DNA of 64,000 nt from Bolinopsis microptera (GCF_026151205.1 NC_087072.1:21232103-21296102); one strand, 5' to 3'. Numbered from the stretch's first letter, positions 28,042 through 48,621 are shown. Numbers and translations: made by a program. The notes: generated from the sequence alone by a model not told the origin.

Positions 28042-28999
28042 GTGAGTATATCGTGGAGGCTTTGTTTTTTGAAAATTCATTTTATTTGTCGAAAAAATCG
28101 GGTTCTTTGTTTAAAAGTATATTGTAGATAGCATCATATTTAACTTATAAATATCAGACGTCATGCAGCGCAAATCATTTTCTGCTTCCGATTCCTAACC
28201 AATTATAAGCTGGCGCTCAGACACGACACCATTGACGTAAAGTATGAGTAACTTTGCTGACGTCACCAATCCATTGTTACTTTCAATCATTCGGCCTATT
28301 TTTCCAAGACAACTTGTCATCGTCATCTTGGACCAGATCGTTGGTTTCCAAAGATAGCGAAAAAAAATATTGAAAGGAGCAAGATTACAAGTCTAGTTTC
28401 AGAGCTACACGTACATGATTCTTCTCCCTCAAACATTGTAACAGACTTACTAAGTAGTCGGTGGCTGTGTAGATTTCACAAATATTTACAGAGATTTTTT
28501 TAATTTCTTAGTCAAGCCAATACAAGGAATGTTAGAATTTAGACTCTGACATCAAATTTTTGTAACACTGAAAAACAACTATCAACACATTTTGTTTCGA
28601 ATCTAAGCCCTCAACACATATGTCTATTATCGAGAGTGAGCTATAATTTCGTCCCTGCATGTAACCTGTAAAATTGTAAATCATAATTCCTCTCGCCTCC
28701 TATACAAAATATGAGGAGAGCCGCGTCAAGAATTCGGTATAATGTACGAATCACGCATACCTATCACACATATGCATACCTATCACACATATCCCTTCAA
28801 ATATCAGAAACACGTCCAATACATAGTTTGTACAATAATGTGGTGTACCTGTACTGGTGTTATTTAGTAACTCACATCTACAAACTCACACTTTTCAAGA
28901 GTTGTAAAATGTTCCCAAAACTGAATGAATATGAATGATGGCCAGAACAGAGCTCGTATTTAAGGTTGTAAATGTGCCATGTAGCATGTCATGATACGG

Positions 29000-29172
29000 T
29001 CCAGTGCCTCAAGTAACTGGAGCGTATCATACCTCTACCCATACCTTCCAGTGCGTCATCAAGCTAACTGAAGCGTATCAATTATCTTACGTAATCTCAG
29101 ATAAGTTCCAGTGCCTCAAGCTGCGGCAACTGGAGCGTATCATACGTCATCTCACGTACGTTCTAGTGCCTC
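29000..29172. repeat. Degenerate ~65-bp tandem repeat
   Basis: Three imperfect units, each with CCAGTGCCTCAAG or similar and ACTGGAGCGTATCAT. Confidence 0.75.
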
Positions 29173-29429
29173 GTTGCGGCAACACAGAAAAATTAGGAGC
29201 AAGTCAGAAGTTGCTTCCTTGTGGTGTGAAGTTGGAAGCTATAGAGCGTATTGTGGACATTAATTACTCTATACAATGCAGCCCGAGCCGAGTACACGGA
29301 ACCCGCACATACTGCGAATACCTACTAGGTCATTAGTCCAGACCGGAATAAACACCAACAGTTTGTTTGGTCAACCCAATATTCCTCATTAGAACTGACA
29401 GGACAAATGATATTATAATACTCAGCTAT

Positions 29430-29556
29430 GCTACACTCGGCTACTTGGCCAGGGTGTTGCTGCTACACTCGGCTACTTGGCCAGGGTGTTGCTGCTACAC
29501 TCGGCTACTTGGCCAGGGTATTGCTGCTACACTCAGCTACTCGGCCAGGATGTAGT
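29430..29556. repeat. 32-bp tandem repeat
   Basis: Four copies of GCTACACTCGGCTACTTGGC plus CAGGGTGTTGCT, the last one diverged. Confidence 0.93.
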
Positions 29557-30092
29557 TGCTGGATAGTGCATTTATTCCTTAACTTCAGGCCTAATTAAAT
29601 CTAATCAAAGCGGCACATTAATTCAGATGTGTGTCAGCGGCACAATTTAATCCAAATTGTGAGATGAACAAGATTGAAGATTAGAGCTGGTATAATGATA
29701 CTACAAAGTAGTCTTCTCGCCAATTAGCTCCAAATACAATTAGCTCCAAATACATTCACTTTGGAGAAAGGGCAATATCATCTTATACTCTTTCTTCTAT
29801 ACCCAAATTAATCTTAAATACTACAAGATAAGTCAACTATTAGCCGAAAAAACGATTGAAAGACCGCCTCTACTTTCTCTCAGGCAAATTATCTTTGTAT
29901 GATTTTATCCCAGTATAATAATTGTTGTCTCACTGTACACCAGGTATATACCAACTAGAGAAGGTACTATATATAATCTGAGTACACCTCATTGGGTAGG
30001 CTAACATTTACTGGAGTGTACAGACATGAGGCATAACTAACATATGTTTGATAATGATCTACTGATTATAATTACTTATTATCTTGCTATAC

Positions 30093-30984
30093 GATACACC
30101 TACCTGCTGCTTCACTCTCAAGAGGAGCATGCCTGGTAAGATACACCTACCTGCTGCTTCACTCTCAAGAGGAGCATGCCTGGTAAGATACACCTACCTG
30201 CTCCTTCACTCTCAAGAGGAGCATGCCTGGTAAGATACACCTACCAGCTACCTGCTGCTTCACTCTGAAGAGGAGCATGCCTGGTAAGATACACCTACCT
30301 GCTGCTTCACTCTGAAGAGGAGCATGCCTGGTAAGATACACCTACCTGCTGCTTCACTCTGAAGAGGAGCATGCCTGGTAAGATACACCTACCTGCTGCT
30401 TCACTCTGAAGAGGAGCATGCCTGGTAAGATACACCTACCTGCTGCTTCACTCTGAAGAGGAGCATGCCTGGTAAGATACACCTACCTGCTCCTTCACTC
30501 TGCAGAGGAGCATGCCTGGTAAGATACACCTACCTGCTGCTTCACTCTGAAGAGGAGCATGCCTGGTAAGATACACCTACCTGCTGCTTCACTCTGAAGA
30601 GGAGCATGCCTGGTAAGATACACCTACCTGCTGCTTCACTCTGAAGAGGAGCATGCCTGGTAAGATACACCTACCTGCTCCTTCACTCTGCAGAGGAGCA
30701 TGCCTGGTAAGATACACCTACCTGCTGCTTCACTCTGAAGAGGAGCATGCCTGGTAAGATACACCTACCTGCTGCTTCACTCTGCAGAGGAGCATGCCTG
30801 GTAAGATACACCTACCTGCTCCTTCACTCTGCAGAGGAGCATGCCTGGTAAGATACACCTACCTGCTGCTTCACTCTGAAGAGGAGCATGCCTGGTAAGA
30901 TACACCTACCTGCTCCTTCACTCTGCAGAGGAGCATGCCTGGTAAGATACACCTACCTGCTGCTTCACTCTGAAGAGGAGTATA
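30093..30984 (+). repeat. 47-bp minisatellite with repeated ATG and splice-site motifs
   Basis: About nineteen tandem units of 47 bp, eighteen with an intact GAGCATGCCTG|GTAAGA core. Each unit has a pyrimidine-rich run ending in CTGCAG or CTGAAG, then 13 nt, then GTAAGA. This reads as acceptor, micro-exon and donor in the PKG direction. It lies in the intron before shared exon 2. Units differ by few bases (GAAG or GCAG or CAAG; CTGCTGC or CTGCTCC); one has a 7-bp insertion. Confidence 0.95.
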
Positions 30985-31885
30985 CCTCGGTCCTCGTGCG
31001 ATATAATAGGGACGGTTAAACATCCGAACCAAGCTATAAATTATCATGTACAGTTATAAGAGTTGAGTTAGTAGCCCGTATACAATACTAACTAGCCTCT
31101 TCACTATCTATAACGATCATTTGGAGAATTTACTGGAGATATATACTTTTTACACGCAGAAAGAAATGAGCATGTAGAGGAAAATAAGAGTAACAACAGA
31201 CTGTTTTTACTATGTTTTCAGCATGTACAATCTTCACTTTTTATTATGTACGTTTTGAACTATTTTTAATGACTCGTACACCTGAACGTGTATAAGTTAC
31301 AGCGGTATCAACAATGTGACTGCACAAGAGAGTCCCTCTTTTGAATATATAATTGAGAAAGCTCACTCTGCCTCTGTGTAAGTATGTATATAATTACACA
31401 AAGCATCGCTTTATTACATTACTGTGCGAGCAGTACACCCAATTCAATATTAGGACGCAGAGGTCCGTGTAATATAATTAGACTATTACTACTTACAGTA
31501 TAATAAGTTACAGTTATTACTTACAGTATTGTTACTCACATTATTATTATTTACTGCATCATTACTTACAGTAAAAGTACTTACAAGCTAACTGCTTACA
31601 GCTATTAGGCTGTTAACTGTCCACTGGCTTGTCTTCGAGCTTGTCTACCAGCACGACTAGTCTACCATATGTTAGAAGCAGACCTCTCTTTAGGCAGACT
31701 GGTTTAGCACACTACACTTTACACAGAACAGTACTGAGCACAGTGTCCGGTTGTAGTTAAGTCTGGTAAATGTGACCAGACATATTCCCGTGCTGCACAG
31801 CTGCAGGTCACGTACTGTTCATTGTTAGAAGAAAGACTTTCACTTCTATTCATACTAGTCTTCACCGTAAAAGCATATAGTTCAT

Positions 31886-31943
31886 AGCAGATTAGCAGAT
31901 TAGCAGATTAGCAGATTAGCAGATTAGCAGATTAGCAGATTAC
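31886..31943. repeat. 8-bp tandem repeat
   Basis: About seven copies of AGCAGATT, about 360 bp upstream of PKG exon 2. Confidence 0.93.
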
Positions 31944-32301
31944 TAGATTTGTAGATGAATAGCTAGTGCAGTAGCTACAGACTTGGAAACACTATAAATG
32001 GGATATGCTATTTTACTGAGAGCGAGAAGAATCTAATATTGTTTGTAATTTGAGAGTGCATTTCATGTAATTCTAAAATTGTGTAAAGTGGAATTTAATT
32101 TTCACACGTTTTTTAATCCACGTGAAGGTCATAAAGTCATCAAACATAAAGTCATCAAACTAAACCGATCATCGGTAAAATACTAAGTATTTAATCAGTG
32201 GAAGTATATGACAAAGGTGATTTGTTACACAGACCCTCTTGAGTAAACTCAAAGTATTTAAAATAATTACCAAGCCAGACAATAATCCTGCCTTTCTTCA
32301 G

Positions 32302-40147
<7,846 letters not shown>

Positions 40148-43026
40148 GAAAAATTGGGTTCGATTTTGCTGTATCAGCAACACACAGAGACACTCATTTT
40201 TATCATCGCTTACCTCCCGCCGCCAGACTGACGCGTGAAAAGATAGAGGGGATCTGATCACTGATGGAGCCAGGAAAAGACGCACAACACTCAGTGTTTT
40301 TACTTTTTAATATACAAGCTAAATCTATTTTTATACCTCAACGGTCGAAAGCTTTCTCAACAAGTTAGGATGTTATTAAAAGCTCTGGAATTACAAACCG
40401 CCTGTTTCTGTCGGGAAAACCACGTGTGCTCGCTTAGCGTGCACGTGCTGAGCTTGCATTCCGAGCATACGCAAACTTTGCGTGCACGTGCTCATACTTT
40501 GTTCTTCCGCATCTATTTCGACCATCAACTGTGCTCTGTACTTGTATCTTCTCAATTATCTTAAAAGGATCTCTCTGTCTGAATAACAGAATTACTGGCT
40601 CTAGGCGATCATTTTTCTGAGGATTTTGTTATCATCGTCATTGTTATCCTTCACGTGATAAAGTCACGCGTGATACGCGTTACCTTGGTTACCGGGTGTT
40701 GTGGTGAGTGCTTGTTTTACACAGTGTTCTGAAAGTGAAGCTCAAAAGGAAGAAGGAGGTAAAGGTACCTTTGTTGAAGGTACCGTGGATTTTGACAATA
40801 CTTGTTCGTAACTTTGAGTCAATTTTTAGCGAGTTTAGAATAATTCTATGAAATGTACATTGTTTGCAACTGTTCAATTCTTTTACCTTTTGAGTGCGTT
40901 TTGTTTACCAAAGAAATGTTATCGTGACTAAATTTGACGGCAATAGGCTTTTTTCTAGGAATTAAATGGCTGATTCACAAAATGTGGATGATTTGATTAA
41001 AAAAATGCATGAGAATGCAATTAGCTGAACTTATTAATTGTAGTAGGGCTTGCTACTACGGTACGTAAACCGAACAATACATACGACTGTGAAGTTAGGT
41101 GAGACAAGATGATAATATTTGGTGATTTGATGCACCACCAGCGAGTGTTTTAAACCATTTAACGTTAGTTATATTTGAGTTTATTGTATTGGCGATATTA
41201 TTTTGATTTAATAAGCTATATACACCAAGAAGTTCAACTAATTTAATGATGTAACATTTGTCGTGTTATTATTCCTAATGCGTTTTCTCTGAACTTTGCA
41301 CTTCCGGGAATGATTTGCTCCTTTATAATACTAAATTCTATCTGACGTGATTTCTTCGTCCATCAACATACTAACATAGTCTCAATTATTATTATCATAA
41401 GTTGATGACTAATAAGTATTCAAAATCTTAATTTGTTACTGTTGTGTTGTAAAATTTGGTCTGTTTTAATACAGTATAATATCCAATCATAGTCTTTATC
41501 TGTTTATATCAAATAAACCCGACTTTTTCGTCTACCACAACTACAAATCACACAAGATGTTGATCAAATTTACTTACTTGCTACTTTAGGCGATCCTCAA
41601 TAGAAATACCGTTCACTATTTTCATTTTTCCCCCAGACTTTTCGATCACACAGCAGAATGGAGATCGTCTAACTCAAATTGAACGCCGGCAATACTAGCT
41701 ACAGCATCTAAGAATGTGAGTGGCTTAGACCGCGACCGGACTGGGGAAGTGCCAATGGAGGATGGTGGCTATGATCTGGTCAGAGGCTATCTTGCAATGA
41801 CCAGCCACCAGCGAATCTAGCACGTCTTTGTGCGAGTACCGATTACCGAAGCTAATGCTATATAATGCGGTATAGTTGGTGTCCAAAGATTTGCTTGAGC
41901 GTGGGATGTTTTTTTTTTCAGGATATATTCTTGCCCTTCAATTCACAAGAAGTCGAGTAGAACATCCTTTTAGCATGTAGGCGTTTTTCAAACTGCTTTT
42001 TCATAGTACAAGTTTCGCCCTTTTTTGGTATGAGAATGAAGCCGTTTTCCAGGCCTAAAGTATAAGGCTTCAATTCTATTAGAGCACTGTTTGCTGTTGC
42101 AAAGGGAGAGGGGATGTTCATGCAGACAGAAGAGGAGTTTCCAGACTGAAGGAGGATTCAAATTCAGAAAAATTATAAGGGGAGGGGCGAAAAAATACAG
42201 CGGCACAAAGGTACGTTTTGGCACTGGCCACAGCATTCAGGCATCGATCGGCTATTATACATGATCATTGATACAGTTCTGGGTTCAGTTAAAATTTTCA
42301 GGCTAAACATGCGCACACACATAATGATATGCGGCATTGGACATGCCGCAGATATTAGGTTTTCCGCACCTTGTACTCGATGCATATCCAATATAACACT
42401 CACAGTCAAATTTTCTTTTATTTGATATTCGCTTTGGTCATCATAGTCATACCTTGATAATTCATGAATATGCATCTAATAACTTCTATAAATAGCGTTC
42501 CATAAAATAAAACGGAAAACCTAAAATACGACTGTTGGGGCCGGGCCGGGGCATATCCAATCATCAGACATTACGTTACAGCTGAAACCATGAACGTCTT
42601 TTGCCCCATTTTCAACATTATATTAATGATTAACTCCGATATCCATGTCCACCAAGTTTTCGGACAGCTTTTAAAGTCCAATTAAAAGATCCTTACGAAT
42701 TTTCAGAATGATATCATTCCAGGAACCGCGAAGATATGACGGAACAATACGACGAAAATCAATTGTCAATGAATTTCGTCAAATTACGCGACTTTCACAC
42801 TTATTACTGAAGCCACGCCTCATTTAATATGGCACCTATGCGAAACTCACTGATCATTCCAAAAAGGTATGACAAATTTGGTTTTGTGAAAAATCTCACA
42901 CTCTAGAAGTAGAAAACAATGGTACGTACCAAACAGTGGCGTAACGTTGCCTGTTGCCATAATAACCAGTTCCCAAGTCTTCTTGTATCACGTCGTGACC
43001 CCCATTATCGTTTACTAACAAAAAAT
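40148..43026. other. PKG 3' UTR and intergenic sequence
   Basis: The first few hundred bases are presumably PKG 3' UTR. Beyond that no gene, RNA or clear repeat is recognised. Minus frames at 41918-42475 lack any recognisable feature. Confidence 0.6.
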
Positions 43027-43332
43027 ACTATTAGCGCACTTCCCTGTGACCGCGGGTTTTCTAGTCTTACTTATAATTCAGAGAATTATTTCTGTACACT
43101 GTACAACCGCCCACGTGCAAATTAGATGAAAAATAGGAATTTAGGTAACAACCAAAAGGTTCCATAGCAACGGTGTTTTAATGCACACATGCACGTGCAA
43201 AGATTTTGTTAACGTCATTTTGATCGGTTTTGTGATAATTACGTTTTGTTTAAAGTGTTTTATATTTAATCGGCTGTATCTTCGGTTGAGATGGATGTTT
43301 TTTGATGCGATTAAAACTTTCTTTCAAAGAAT
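43027..43332 (+). repeat. Dispersed repeat, left copy flanking the LINE block
   Basis: About 305 bp matching 49654-49962 in the same orientation, with shared blocks such as CCGCCCACGTGCAAATTAGA and TTTTAATGCACACATGCACG. The two copies flank the 43361-49585 block as direct repeats. Confidence 0.88.
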
Positions 43333-43673
43333 TCTATTTATCTGAGGACCCCAGGCTTTAGGGGTCGTTCGCATATTACGTAATCAATATTTTAGCCATT
43401 TTTACCCCCCTCCCCCTTCCGTAATCAACCATAATCTAAGACCCAACCCCCCCCCCCCCCCTCCTGACAGCAATATTACATAATCATGGCCTGACCCCCC
43501 CCCCCCCCCCCCCCCCCCCCTTGACTTTTTTTCCTAGAAAACACTTTCTCTACGTTTCATGCTACCCTGATCATTGATCATGTTATCATGATGAGCCGAA
43601 TTGAAATCATTGTTATGATATCCGGCCAAGCACCTTCTAAACTACTTACACAAGTGGTTGTACATTATCTGAA

Positions 43674-45629
43674 ATGGAGTTATCGAATGAATTATCAATC
43701 GGGAACTTGCTTCTCCGTGCGGGAACGAACGAAATAGTTAAACAAGTCATCTCGAAGTTTGATCATTCAAAAAAGCGAGCTGAAAATCTCAAAGCATTAA
43801 AGTCGTCTAATCTTGAAATGTTGGAGCATTGTGCTGAATTTTTGTGTATTAACTTAGCTGACAGTGATCGTAATAAGATTTACACAAAGGACACACTTGC
43901 CAGTAGAATACTGTTCCAGTTAAACGCTTTGCTCCCCTCACAATGCCCGGAGTGTAACCAGAAATACGTGATAGATCTCGAGCCGGAACAGAAACCGCTT
44001 TTTCACTGCCATATGTGTTTTCGGGGATCTCACGATTGTGCTGTTGTATCTGGTTTACATGATGTTTTAACTCAGGCTTCGATAGACCTACCTTCTAGCT
44101 ACGTTTGGCTGTGCAAATCTTGCAACGAGTCTAGTTTGCCTATTGTGTCTAGAAAGAGGAAACTCCCCATGATAGCGTGAGTATCACGGACCCCGCTATC
44201 CTTGCGAGACTTAATGCTGACACTATATCTTCTTCGCAAGTTTCCTCGCCTCACAACGAAACATCGGAATCTTTCAAGCAGAACCAGGAGAAGTTAAATC
44301 TTAATGATCTCAACTCAAAACTGGATAAAGTTGTCAGAGAACGGGTGTGTGAGAAGTATAAGCGAGGAAAATGTCCGCATGGTTTAAGGGGGAAGAAAGA
44401 ACATGAAGGACGTGTCTGTGAGTTCGAACACCCTAGATACTGTGATAAGTACTGCCGCTTTGGTACTCAGCGTAACTTCGGGTGCAATAAGGGTTCCAGC
44501 TGCAAGTTCTTTCACCCCGTGCTCTGTAAGTTCTCTGTCAAGAACAAGCTGTGTACTAACTCAGAGTGCACATTTATCCACCTGAAAGGGACCCGGAGAA
44601 AGGAGAATGGTGATGCTCCTCGGCCCAAGAAAGGTGATAAAGCTGCCCCCGCCCCTACAGCTACCCAGGATTCTACCTCAGTTGCTGATTTTGGGGCTTC
44701 TTTTTGGGGGGGGGGGGGGCCAACCATATTAAAGTATATTAAAATGTAGGATTTTTCCCGATTTTGACCCGGGGATATACTTTAATATACTTTAATATAC
44801 TTTAATATACTTTAATATATCCCTATCTCCTTGGAGGCCTACATCAAAAATTGTTGCCCAAAATAAGCTTGAAATGCAATTCTTAATCGATTCCAAAAAG
44901 TTCTTGAAAAAATATTGAAAACTGATGGAGTTATTTAAATTTTAATGAAGTCATTTTGGCTAGTATTCCGAACCGAGATATTATGTGCAATTTTCCCAAT
45001 TTTGTTCATGGAGGTCTTTTTACTTATTATCCACTATATTCAACAAACACTGAGTTATATCTTTCACATAGAATTGGTCTCATTAAAAAATATTGAAATT
45101 TTATCGAATTTGGGCAAAAGGGAATTTGGGCAAAAGCGTATGCCCAAATATGGGCATATTTTTTAAAGCTCATAGCTCAGCCAATTTTTGACCAATCTGG
45201 ATGGAAATTCATGTACTAGTCCTAAAACAGGCTTATCTTGCGAATCAGAGTGAAAAATATAGTTCATCATGTAAATCTTAACGAAGAATATAAATCTTCT
45301 AATTGTAGGTATATTAAAGTATATTAAAATGTAGGATTTTTTCCGATTTTGACCCGGGGATATACTTTAATATACTTTAATATGGTTGGCCCCCCCCCCC
45401 TTTTTTAGAGTTAGCGAGACTGATGGACAGGATGCAAACCTGCTTCACTCGGGAAATCTCGGAAATCCGTGCCAGTCTCCGCCCCAACCCTCAATACCAG
45501 TTTCCCCCACCACACCTTCAGTCAGGATTGGCGTACCCACAGCACCAGTACCCCTACCCGACACCTCTGCTCCCTACCCATGCCCAGATGATGCAGAACG
45601 TGCCCACTATTCCTCATGCCTTGTCTTAA
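43674..45629 (+). pseudogene. LINE ORF1, PHD-like plus CCCH zinc fingers, broken
   Basis: Frame A (43674-44180) begins MELSNELSIGNLLLRAG and has a PHD-like zinc-binding set: CPEC, FHCHMCFRGSHDC and WLCKSC. It stops at 44178-44180. The next frame (open through 44177-44705) carries three Cys/His clusters (CEKYKRGKC with CEFEH, CDKYC with CKFFH, CKFSVKNKLC with CTFIH), a CCCH-like array expected to bind RNA. A MITE at 44706-45400 interrupts it. Beyond the MITE, the frame resumes as LARLMDRMQTCFTREI with a Pro/Tyr-rich end and stops at 45627-45629. ORF1 proteins of LINEs bind the element's own RNA. Confidence 0.85.
44706..45400. mobile_element. G-tract-terminated MITE inside LINE ORF1
   Basis: The element begins with 14 G then CCAACCATATTAAAGTATAT and ends with the inverted arm TATGGTTGG followed by a C-tract. 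A TTTTT target duplication flanks it. Removing the element with one TTTTT restores the ORF1 frame across the site (GASF then LELARLMDRM), which fixes the boundaries. A subterminal module of about 40 bp (TGTAGGATTTTT, GACCCGGGGATATAC) is present at both ends in the same orientation. The core carries GTATGCCCAAATATGGGCATA, shared with the element at 51487. Confidence 0.88.
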
Positions 45630-48621
45630 ACGTGCAGTCCATGAATCCGAGCGCTTCAAGTACAAGCCGTTGGAAGGTGCCCGATATTTCCGCTTACATT
45701 AACGATGAACGAGCGAGAAATCATTCCTTACCTTTTGTAGCGCTCACTGAGACTTGGCTGAAACCCTATATGGCTGATGCCCAACTACATGTTCCAGGGT
45801 ATACAGTCTCCCGATGTGACCGAAGTGGGCGGGTCGGAGGCGGAGTTTTGCTCTATTCCCACATCAACATACCTGTAAGTGAGTGTGATACGTTTGATGA
45901 TGGTACCTGCGAGGGTTTATTTTGCAGATTCAGCACGATTAATACATGTGTTGTAGTGGCTTATCGACCCCCAAATGCCACCCTCAGCAGTTTATCTCCA
46001 CGTGTATTCACCGTGTTAATGATGAAAGCTACGATATTATGCTCACAGGTGACTACAACTTACCCTCAATAGACTGGCAGACTGTATCCGTGTCGTCAGG
46101 AGGTTCCAGTGAGACTCAGCTATCAGCTCACTCCCTTCTCAACTTCATGGCCAAGCATCTGCTGAGTCAATACGTCCTTTGTCCAACCAGCGGTAACAAT
46201 GTTCTAGACTTGTTCATCACGAATAACAGCAGACTTGTTACTAATGTTCAGGCACAAGCTACCTCACTGTCTGACCATCATCTGGTGGATGTTATGCTCG
46301 CTACCAATCCGCTATCCCGAAAGGAGGCTACCATCCCTAAGTTTGACGAAAGTAGCTTCAGGTCTCTTGACTTTTTTAAGGCGGATTTTGATGCACTAAA
46401 GGAGGAGTTACAGGAAGTTAACTGGTCTCAGCTTCGTGACTCATGCTCCTTTGAGGAGTTTCCTGCTCTTTTTACGGAGACCCTGTTCCAGATTTGCTGT
46501 TCGTGTGTTCCTCAGAAATCGGTGCCCTCTGGACGTCCTAAGCACAGCAACGCGTTGAGACGGAAATGCAACCGGCAAAAAGCACGACTCCAAGCATTAA
46601 TTGACAAGAATGCTTCAGAAGACCAGATCAAGGCAGTCAGGAATAAAGTTGCACTCTTACAGTACGACATCATGACTGCACACACCAAGAAACTGGATGA
46701 GAAGGAGAACAGAGCCATCGAGAAGATTAAAAGTAATCCGAAGTTCTTCTATAGTTATGCCCGATCCCTCTCAACTATCAAATCCAGTATTAACATGCTA
46801 TTTGATGCAAACCAGGAGATCACTACTGACACAAAGCAGATGGCAGACTTACTTCAGGAGCAGTTTAGCTCCGTGTTCAGTGATCCAAGCTCTCCTGATA
46901 TCAAGGACCCAGATTTCCCGTTACCTATGATCGAACATCCGCAAACTCTTGAAGATTTTTGCATCATGGATGACGATATCATATCTGCAATTGGGAATAT
47001 TCCTCCTAACTCTGCTAGCGGACCTGATGGAATACCTGCTATCCTCTTAAAGAGCTGTGCAAAAGAGATGTGCGAGCCGATACGGCTCATCTGGAGCGAA
47101 TCCTTTGAGCGTGGTGAAGTACCTAAGTTCTACAAAGATACCTACATCACTCCTCTATACAAAAAGGGTGATCGGGCGAGAGCTGTCAACTACCGGCCGG
47201 TGGCGCTCACATCTCACGTTATAAAAGTGTACGAACGCATACTGCGTGGCAAGATGGTTAGCTTCATAGAGAAGAACGGATTACTCTGTGATAATCAACA
47301 TGGCTTTCGATCTGGGCGGAGCTGTCTCACCCAACTGCTCAGTCACGTTGATGACATTGTTCAAGGATTGGTGAAAAACGCTGATACTGACGCCATATAC
47401 CTTGACTTTGCGAAAGCATTTGATAAAGTGGATCACCGACTGCTTATTAAGAAACTTAGAAGAATGGGAATTCACGAAAAGGTGGTGTCGTGGATCGAAT
47501 CCTTCTTAAGTGACCGCACACAGTGTGTTGTGTTGGACGGGATGTCATCACTTGCTGCAGCAATCATAAGCGGAGTGCCACAGGGTACAGTTTTGGGCCC
47601 GCTGCTTTTCATTTTGTTCATTAATGACATGAAGCTGTGCATCACAGGATGTGTCATTAGATTCTTTGCTGACGATACACGGATTTTGAGGCACATCTAT
47701 ACACTTGAAGATGCAAGTATACTGCAAAATGATCTCAACTCTGTCATCGACTGGGCAAGATGCAATAACATGTCATTGCATGAGGATAAATTTGAGATAC
47801 TCGTGCACAAACACTGTCCCCAAAACAGCTTGCAAGACCTCCCGTTTGCCATCCTGACGCAAACTTATCAAGTTTCGCATGGTAACATAATGTACCCTAC
47901 GGATGCAGTCAAAGACCTGGGGGTTTTGATCTCGGCGGACTTGTCTTGGAGCTCACATGTTACTATGACAGCAGATCGTGCCCGTAAAGTTGCCTCTTGG
48001 GTTCTGAGCGCTTTTAGATCGAGAAACAAGATCACTATGCTGACCCTCTACAAGTCATTAGTCAGAAGCCATCTCGAGTACTGTTGTCCCCTCTGGAATT
48101 CAACTAAGCAAGCTGATATCGCTGAGCTAGAGGGAGTACAACGTACATTTACGTCCAAAATACATGGTGTGCAACATCTGAACTATTGGCAGAGACTGAA
48201 GGCCTTAAAATTGATGTCACTTCAACGGAGGAGAGAACGTTACACTATCATTCATATGTGGAAGATCCTACACAAGAAGTGTCCTAATGATGTCAACGTT
48301 CAGTTTACAGATACACTCCGTTATGGCCAGAAAGCAGTAGTCCCTAGCTTGTCAACGTCCAGTAGCCAAAGGAATCAATCGATCTTTGACAGCTCATTTG
48401 TAGTGATGGGGCCTCGATTGTGGAACATCATTCCCGCAAACCTGCACCTTATCGAGGACCCCCTACGTTTCAAGTCATTGTTGACGGAGTTTGTTACATC
48501 TATTCCGGACGAACCTCCTGTTACTGGATATTGTTGCCAGAACGGAAATTCGTTATTTAGTAGAGGCTCTTACGGGCATTGTCTGCTCGATACGTTAGGG
48601 ACCCCAGATACACCTTACTAG
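45612..48621 (+). pseudogene. LINE ORF2, endonuclease and reverse transcriptase, one frame break
   Basis: The endonuclease domain starts at LNVQSMNPS (ATG at 45641) and has ALTETWL, GGGVLLYSH and VVVAYRPPN. Near 45990-46010 the frame shifts by -1 and continues with LTGDYNLPSIDW and SDHHLV. All expected EN catalytic residues (N, E, D-N, SDH) are therefore present across the break. RT motifs follow: NYRPVALTS, GFRSGRSC, IYLDFAKAFDKVDH (motif A), SGVPQGTVLGPLL (motif B), FFADDTRI (motif C) and DLGVLISADLSW. Stop TAG is at 48619-48621. The protein would nick target DNA and prime reverse transcription. The break makes this copy probably inactive unless the shift is programmed. Confidence 0.9.

Larger units (their letters stand above)
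28042..32301 (+). other. Non-coding stretch between exon E and PKG exon 2
   Basis: Contains the ~65-bp, 32-bp, 47-bp and 8-bp tandem arrays. The rest is AT-rich with no recognised gene. Confidence 0.6.
43674..48621 (+). mobile_element. Non-LTR retrotransposon, CR1/L2-like, nearly complete
   Basis: ORF1 (zinc-finger protein) and ORF2 (endonuclease plus reverse transcriptase) lie in order on the plus strand, with the ORF2 reading starting inside the end of ORF1. The RT C-terminal signature (LEYCCPLWNSTKQADI, WQRLKALKLMSLQRRRERY) is typical of CR1/L2/Jockey-group elements. There are two frame breaks (near 44150 and 45990) and a 695-bp MITE insertion. The 5' and 3' ends are not clear; no poly(A) tail is seen after 48621. 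Most codons are intact, so the copy is relatively young. Confidence 0.9.

Noticed and set aside
30093-30984. Possible CRISPR-like array
   Set aside because: Contiguous 47-bp tandem units without variable spacers, in an animal gene intron.
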